Positions 58,917 through 64,000 of a stretch of 64,000 nucleotides of DNA are shown here, piece by piece. Positions within the stretch are counted from its first letter, which is position 1; each line of letters opens with the position of its first letter. Made by a program: the position numbers and the translations under genes. Under the pieces are notes generated by a model, which ran no database searches, was not told where the DNA came from, and saw nothing but the letters and a program-made list of their open reading frames with translations. This DNA is from Chromatiales bacterium (GTDB taxonomy: Bacteria; Pseudomonadota; Gammaproteobacteria; Chromatiales; Chromatiaceae), in the NCBI GenBank assembly GCA_022360905.1, contig JAKSBX010000156.1, positions 1 to 64,000 on the forward strand, in the 5' to 3' direction.

Positions 58917-59387
58917 TCAGACAAAGGGTATAGACACTTTATCTGCATGACGCAGCATGACAGCTTGATAACCTGGGTCGTGTCGATTTTTATATGCAAG
59001 TAGTCTCAATAGAAAAAACCCGCCAATCAGCCCCAATAGACCACCGATAACTTGCGGTAGTTCCCCTGTGTGAGCACTAAAAAAACCAAACAGGTACTGA
59101 GCAGCGATGGCTGCCAGAATCATGCTAAACAGCGGTAACAGATAAGCAAGCAGTGAGAGTTTCAGAAAGGCCTGTTCCTGCAAACCGATGATTACCTGCT
59201 CACCAGGTTTAGCCAATACCGTATTCAATACTTTCAGATGGTTATAACGACGTTTGAACAAACCCGCCAGAACACTGGTACTGCAGCTTCCCTGGCTCTG
59301 ACAAGACCCGCAGGCGGCACGCTTTTCCGTTTCGACAAAAGCGTACTCACCTTCAATACGCACGACCCTGGCGGTCTCTTCAATCAT
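58917..59387 (-). CDS. rseC: SoxR-reducing / sigma-E regulatory protein RseC
   Basis: MIEETARVVRIEGEYAFVETEKRAACGSCQSQGSCSTSVLAGLF. Confidence 0.94.
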   Translation of the reverse strand: MIEETARVVRIEGEYAFVETEKRAACGSCQSQGSCSTSVLAGLFKRRYNHLKVLNTVLAKPGEQVIIGLQEQAFLKLSLLAYLLPLFSMILAAIAAQYLFGFFSAHTGELPQVIGGLLGLIGGFFLLRLLAYKNRHDPGYQAVMLRHADKVSIPFV

Positions 59388-60372
59388 TCGAGCTCTTCAG
59401 CTTCATCCCTTGAACCACACCCAATATGGTGACGGCAGGCACTTCACCGACTGCTGTCACCTGGTATCCGGCCACCTGGCCGCCCCAGGCGTTAATCGCA
59501 CCCAATTTGGATACCCCACTGAAGGCTTCGCTACGGGTTTCCGCTTCGATAAAAACAGATAATGAGCCCAATCCGTCACTGAATACATACTGCTCGATTG
59601 GGGCACTCAGCATCGGGTCGTGCAGCTGGTGCTGCATACTCAATCTAAAACCAGCTGGAAGCTTGAGGAAATCCCATCGACTGTCGGCCTCATTGGAGAG
59701 ACTGGTGCCTTCATTATTTTTTAGCCGGTAGGTGAACAGTGATTCTCGCTGGTGTAGTTCGCTGATTTCAGCCACACCAATCTCCAGATCGGTGAACATG
59801 GTCTGTTCCACCGCTTCACCATGCTCGTTCATCAAATCCGATTTGAGGGGTAAGCCGCTCTCTACATCCAGATAGAACCGATAGCCGTAGCGAAGCCGGT
59901 CATTGGGCATGATCACCACAACCTGAGCCTGGCGATTGGCAATTCGGTCCTTTCCGCTCATGCGAAAGCTGTAGTGATCCTCAAGCTGGGCCAGGTCCTG
60001 AGGCAGAATATTGAGAAATTTCTTACTTGGGGAACGCTTATCGACTGAGATTTCATTACTGTCAGGCAACACACAGGTAACCGACTCTTCATCACGAATC
60101 ACTTCACGGGGTGCTCCGTTCAGGGACATCAGGCTCTCTCGGACCTTGTCACCCTTCACCGCGTGGGCGATTTTCATGATCTCCAGCTGATTGTCATGGA
60201 GATAGACAAAGGTTCCCTGATAGTTCAGCTTTTGCACCGCGTCCATCATTCGCTCAAGCCAATCCCTGGGGGTAAGCTGCTCAGCAGCTAAAATTGGCTG
60301 GCTACAGACCAGCAGAAGAAGAAAACCGAGCCAATTTTGTCTCGAAGCAGCTCTGGAAGACGAAAAATTCAT
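59380..60372 (-). CDS. rseB: Sigma-E regulatory protein RseB/MucB
   Basis: LTPRDWLERMMDAVQKLNYQGTFVYLHDNQLEIMKIAHAVKGDKVRESLMSLNGAPREVIRDE. Confidence 0.95.
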   Translation of the reverse strand: MNFSSSRAASRQNWLGFLLLLVCSQPILAAEQLTPRDWLERMMDAVQKLNYQGTFVYLHDNQLEIMKIAHAVKGDKVRESLMSLNGAPREVIRDEESVTCVLPDSNEISVDKRSPSKKFLNILPQDLAQLEDHYSFRMSGKDRIANRQAQVVVIMPNDRLRYGYRFYLDVESGLPLKSDLMNEHGEAVEQTMFTDLEIGVAEISELHQRESLFTYRLKNNEGTSLSNEADSRWDFLKLPAGFRLSMQHQLHDPMLSAPIEQYVFSDGLGSLSVFIEAETRSEAFSGVSKLGAINAWGGQVAGYQVTAVGEVPAVTILGVVQGMKLKSSND

Positions 60373-60387
60373 CCGATCAGCTCAATC

Positions 60388-60966
60388 TTATTTTTGTTTG
60401 TTTTCATCGTAACTGACGAAGGTTGCAAAGGGCATGATCCCTTTGATGTTGCTCGACGGTGACCGCTCCTGATGATTGACCAGATAGGCATTAAGTCGCG
60501 ACTCCACTTCGGGCTTTTTCAGCAGCTCCCAGCGCGTGCCGTCTTCCGCAACGTAGAGGGTTTCTGTTACCGGTTTCTGGGTAGCCGCGATATTCGCCGG
60601 CGGCGCTTCGGATCCCTCCGGATTGATCAGTTGAGGGGCCATCACCACTGCGACGGCGGCTAAAGAGGCGGCGACAGCCAACCCGGTGAAGGAACGCTTT
60701 TTCACTCCAGAACGACGTTTGCTGGCAGCAGCCGGTGCCAGTACAACCGGCTCATCCTCCAACTGCTTGCTGATCGCCTGTGCCAACCCCGGGTTGTACA
60801 TTGAGCCGGTCTCGCCACGCATGGCATCACCGATCAAATGGTACCTGGACCAGGTGTCCCGATTCACTGCATTATTCGCCAACTTATTAATTTCCATAGA
60901 GATTTCTTCTTCTGAAATCTCATCATCAACCAGTGCGGATAATCTTTCGTACTCTTGCTCAGTCAT
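60388..60966 (-). CDS. rseA: Anti-sigma-E factor RseA/MucA
   Basis: RLSALVDDEISEEEISMEINKLANNAVNRDTWSRYHLIGDAMRGE. Confidence 0.94.
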   Translation of the reverse strand: MTEQEYERLSALVDDEISEEEISMEINKLANNAVNRDTWSRYHLIGDAMRGETGSMYNPGLAQAISKQLEDEPVVLAPAAASKRRSGVKKRSFTGLAVAASLAAVAVVMAPQLINPEGSEAPPANIAATQKPVTETLYVAEDGTRWELLKKPEVESRLNAYLVNHQERSPSSNIKGIMPFATFVSYDENKQK

Positions 60967-60983
60967 CTGTGCTATGCCTGATA

Positions 60984-61562
60984 TTAAGGTTTCAGTAATG
61001 GGCTCAGTCTCTTATCAATCGCCTCACGTGCCCTGAATATACGGGAGCGAACCGTACCTACAGGACAGGACATGGCATTGGCGATCTCTTCATAACTCAT
61101 GCCTTCCAGCTCTCTCAGTACAATGGCGGTTCTTAGATCTTCAGGCAGATCATCGATCGCCTGCTGAACCGTCATGGTAATCTCTTCGGTCAATACATGA
61201 TTTTCCGGTGTGCCTGTCTCCTTTAGACGCACACCGACATCCATTTGTTCAGCCACTTCTGCCTCCACATCGTCTGAAGGGGGGCGTCGTCCCTGGGCTA
61301 CGAGGTAATTCTTCGCTGTATTGATGGCTATTCGATAGAGCCACGTATAAAAAGCACTGTCACCCCGGAACTTGGGTATGGCCCGATAGGCCTTGATAAA
61401 GGCTTCCTGGGTCACATCCAGTACCTCATGAGGATCTCGGATATAGCGGGAGATCAGATTGGTGATTTTCTGCTGGTATTTCAATACCAGCAGGTCAAAC
61501 GCCTTTTTGTCACCCTGTTGAACTCGAGCTACGAGCTCCTGATCAATTAACCGCTCGCCCAT
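60984..61562 (-). CDS. rpoE: RNA polymerase sigma-E factor RpoE/AlgU
   Basis: MGERLIDQELVARVQQGDKKAFDLLVLKYQQKITNLISRYIRDPHEVLDVTQEAFIKAYRAIPKFRGDSAFYTWLYRIAINTAKN. Confidence 0.97.
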   Translation of the reverse strand: MGERLIDQELVARVQQGDKKAFDLLVLKYQQKITNLISRYIRDPHEVLDVTQEAFIKAYRAIPKFRGDSAFYTWLYRIAINTAKNYLVAQGRRPPSDDVEAEVAEQMDVGVRLKETGTPENHVLTEEITMTVQQAIDDLPEDLRTAIVLRELEGMSYEEIANAMSCPVGTVRSRIFRAREAIDKRLSPLLKP

Positions 61563-61608
61563 CCGGGCTATTACCTCCTCGTGACGAGCACATCCTGTGC
61601 ACAGTCCC

Positions 61609-61635
61609 ATTGACAGTCATGGATTGGATAAGTTC
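61609..61635 (-). promoter_or_regulatory. Candidate sigma-E autoregulatory promoter of rpoE
   Basis: On minus strand GAACTT (61635-61630), 16-nt spacer, TCAAT (61613-61609), about 47 nt upstream of ATG 61562. Confidence 0.45.
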
Positions 61636-61764
61636 TCGCAATTCCAGCTTTAGTTGATCGACATCAGTCTGCCGATGCGATTGGTTCAACCAAACGCGGT
61701 TTTAAGCTAGGATGCATTGCAACTGGAAACGCATTATCACCATAACGACCCTACCCCGCAAATT

Positions 61765-63384
61765 ATGACGACAGATCACCAACATGATGTACTGATCATC
61801 GGCAGTGGCGCCGCAGGATTGAGCCTTGCCCTGCACCTGGACCAGAAGCTGAAAATCGCAGTCATCTCAAAGAAAGAGCTGAAAGAGACTAATACCTATT
61901 ACGCTCAGGGAGGGATCTCAGTGGTCCTCGATGAGGAGGACAGCATCGCCTCCCATGTCAAGGACACCCTCAACGCCGGTGCCGGTCTGTGTGACGAGGA
62001 GACCGTGCAACTGGTGGTGGAAAACGGCCCATCCAATATCGACTGGCTGCTCAAGGGCGGGGTTAATTTCACCCGGGACGACAAGGCCGCATCGAGTGGC
62101 GGCTACCATCTGACCCAGGAAGGCGGGCACTCCCACCGGCGGGTCATTCACGCAGCAGATGCTACCGGCAGAGAGGTGGAAACCACCCTGCAGGGACAGG
62201 TCAAGGCCCGCTCGAATATCGAAATCTTCGAACACCATATCGCCATCGACCTGATCACCAGTGAAAAGGAGCAAACCAAGCACCAGAAACGCTGCTATGG
62301 CGCCTATATCCTTGATCACAAAAGCAATCATGTGCAGACCTTCCGGGCCCGATTCGTCGTTTTGGCGACCGGCGGCGCCAGTAAGGTCTATCTCTACACC
62401 AGCAACCCGGATGTCTCTACAGGCGACGGTATCGCGATGGCCTGGCGGGCGGGCTGCCGGGTTGCCAACATGGAGTTCATCCAGTTTCATCCAACCTGCC
62501 TCTACCACCCGGAGGCGAAGAGTTTCCTGATTTCCGAAGCGGTCAGAGGTGAAGGAGGTCAACTCAAGCTTCCCGACGGCAGCCGCTTCATGGATCGCTT
62601 CGATGAACGCGGGGAACTGGCGCCAAGAGATATCGTCGCCCGGGCGATCGATCATGAGATGAAGCGCATTGGTGCCGACTGCCTCTACCTGGATATCAGC
62701 CACAAACCGGCTGAATTCATCCAGGAGCACTTCCCCACCATCTACCAGCGCTGTCTCGACTTCGGCATCGACATGTCGAAACAACCGATTCCCGTGGTGC
62801 CGGCAGCCCACTACACCTGTGGTGGCGTGATGGCGGACCATAAGGCGCGTACCGATATCGCCGGACTCTATGTGGTCGGTGAGAGTGCCTACACAGGTCT
62901 TCACGGTGCCAATCGAATGGCCAGCAACTCACTGCTTGAGTGTCTGGTCTTTGCCAAACTTGCTGCAGAGGATATTCAGGATCTGGATTCCACCACACCT
63001 GAGCCTCCACAGATTGCCCCCTGGGACGAAAGCCGCGTTACCGAGCCGGATGAAGAGGTAGTGGTATCCCATAACTGGGACGAGTTGCGCCATTTCATGT
63101 GGGACTATGTGGGTATCGTCAGGAGCAACAAACGCCTGGTACGCGCCCGCCGCAGAGTTGACCTGCTACAACGGGAAATTGTCGAATATTACAGTAATTT
63201 CAGGGTCAGCATGGATCTGCTGGAGCTGAGAAATCTGGTCGATGTGGCCGATATGATCATCCGTTCGGCCCAATGTCGACGTGAGAGTCGAGGACTCCAT
63301 TTCACTCTGGACTTCCCCTACCCCGATGACCGGGTGCAGAACAAACCAACCATATTGATCCCAGAGGCCTATTCTCCCTATTGA
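61765..63384 (+). CDS. nadB: L-aspartate oxidase
   Basis: [63 protein letters not shown]; start ATG 61765. Confidence 0.97.
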   Translation: MTTDHQHDVLIIGSGAAGLSLALHLDQKLKIAVISKKELKETNTYYAQGGISVVLDEEDSIASHVKDTLNAGAGLCDEETVQLVVENGPSNIDWLLKGGVNFTRDDKAASSGGYHLTQEGGHSHRRVIHAADATGREVETTLQGQVKARSNIEIFEHHIAIDLITSEKEQTKHQKRCYGAYILDHKSNHVQTFRARFVVLATGGASKVYLYTSNPDVSTGDGIAMAWRAGCRVANMEFIQFHPTCLYHPEAKSFLISEAVRGEGGQLKLPDGSRFMDRFDERGELAPRDIVARAIDHEMKRIGADCLYLDISHKPAEFIQEHFPTIYQRCLDFGIDMSKQPIPVVPAAHYTCGGVMADHKARTDIAGLYVVGESAYTGLHGANRMASNSLLECLVFAKLAAEDIQDLDSTTPEPPQIAPWDESRVTEPDEEVVVSHNWDELRHFMWDYVGIVRSNKRLVRARRRVDLLQREIVEYYSNFRVSMDLLELRNLVDVADMIIRSAQCRRESRGLHFTLDFPYPDDRVQNKPTILIPEAYSPY

Positions 63385-63487
63385 GAGCTGGCTCATACCA
63401 CAAGAATACTCGTTGGGTTATTGCTGAGTTGTGGATAGGCAATCGAATTCACCGCCGGCTGGCCCTGGCCTGGCATTTCCAGTTTGA

Positions 63488-63940
63488 TCAGACAACCGGC
63501 TCCTCCCTGGTGAATGAGCCATGCTTCAAAAATATCCTTAAACTGCGCATTTCTGTCGGCGGTAAAGTATCCTGAAAAAGCACCATCACCGGATGGCGCC
63601 AGCGCCCCCGGACATCAAATCGCAATAAGATCAGCCAGGGTGTTACCAGGCTATCAGTACGTAATCTCGCTGTACGTTTCGTCCCATCTGCCAGGACAAT
63701 TTTCGACCAGCCATTGCCTTTGATTACCGCTTTTATTACCTGTTCAGGGGTAAATTTCCCGTAAACCGGCAGTTTGGTCAGCAAAAGTACGATCAAAAGT
63801 AGAATTTTGACGATCAGTCCAATCGAGGCAGAGATAATCGCCAGAAATGTCATGAGGTAGAGACTGCGATGCCAGATCACCTGCTGTCTTGAGGGACCTG
63901 GCTTTATATGGATTGCCGGTAATCGATTGGTCATATCCAC
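63488..63940 (-). CDS. YgfX-like membrane protein
   Basis: Two adjacent hydrophobic segments then GWSKIVLADGTKRTARLRTDSLVTPWLILLRFD...RHPVMVLFQDTLPPTEMRSLRIFLKHG; adjacency to nadB typical. Confidence 0.75.
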   Translation of the reverse strand: MDMTNRLPAIHIKPGPSRQQVIWHRSLYLMTFLAIISASIGLIVKILLLIVLLLTKLPVYGKFTPEQVIKAVIKGNGWSKIVLADGTKRTARLRTDSLVTPWLILLRFDVRGRWRHPVMVLFQDTLPPTEMRSLRIFLKHGSFTREEPVV

Positions 63941-64000
63941 AGCCTCCTTGCTGTTGGTTATGTTCTACAGATTTTTCAGAACCACCCTAACCCGTAACCC

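Noticed and set aside
61918-62904. 328-aa minus-strand ORF opposite nadB
   Set aside because: Antisense shadow of a strongly conserved nadB frame; translation has no family signature
1-64000. CRISPR arrays, rRNA, tRNA, prophage or integrase
   Set aside because: No direct repeat-spacer pattern, rRNA/tRNA-like sequence or phage gene recognised by eye; small RNAs could be missed without covariance models
63941-64000. Possible sdhE 3' end upstream of ygfX
   Set aside because: Expected from gammaproteobacterial gene order, but the 60 nt available is too short to support a call

Overview
Gammaproteobacterial (Chromatiales/Sedimenticola-like by gene content; taxon is inference) chromosomal window, almost fully coding, with no rRNA, tRNA, CRISPR or prophage seen. 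The left 24 kb is a near-complete type VI secretion (T6SS) locus: a vgrG cut by the left edge on the minus strand, then on the plus strand a TssB/TssC-like composite gene, tssA, tssB, tssC, hcp, tagJ, tssE, tssF, tssG, tssH/clpV, FHA gene tagH, tssJ, tssK, tssL (OmpA-tailed), tssM, tagF and pppA, followed by a LysM/TPR lipoprotein. About 6.5 kb further on is a compact minus-strand operon of a transmembrane Ser/Thr kinase (kinase-TM-sensor-HAMP-tail), a LysM-like/polysaccharide-deacetylase lipoprotein and a TPR lipoprotein. The interval between them (about 25.7-28.7 kb) is intergenic-rich, with a 196-bp element bounded by 28-bp inverted repeats and other repeats. The rest is mostly housekeeping: tpx, an H1-like membrane protein, MTIP phosphorylase, peroxiredoxin, hemerythrin-like, hpt, nagZ, an ABC peptide importer with an embedded L,D-transpeptidase, rlmD, cysM, pdxJ-recO-era-rnc-DUF4845-lepB-lepA, grx-mucD-rseC-rseB-rseA-rpoE, nadB and ygfX. 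Best candidates for novelty are the TssB/TssC composite, the kinase/deacetylase/TPR operon as a possible partner of the T6SS phosphorylation pathway, the dispersed GGGCCTGTTAACA motif, and the H1-tailed membrane protein. All family calls come from reading the translations; no database search was run.
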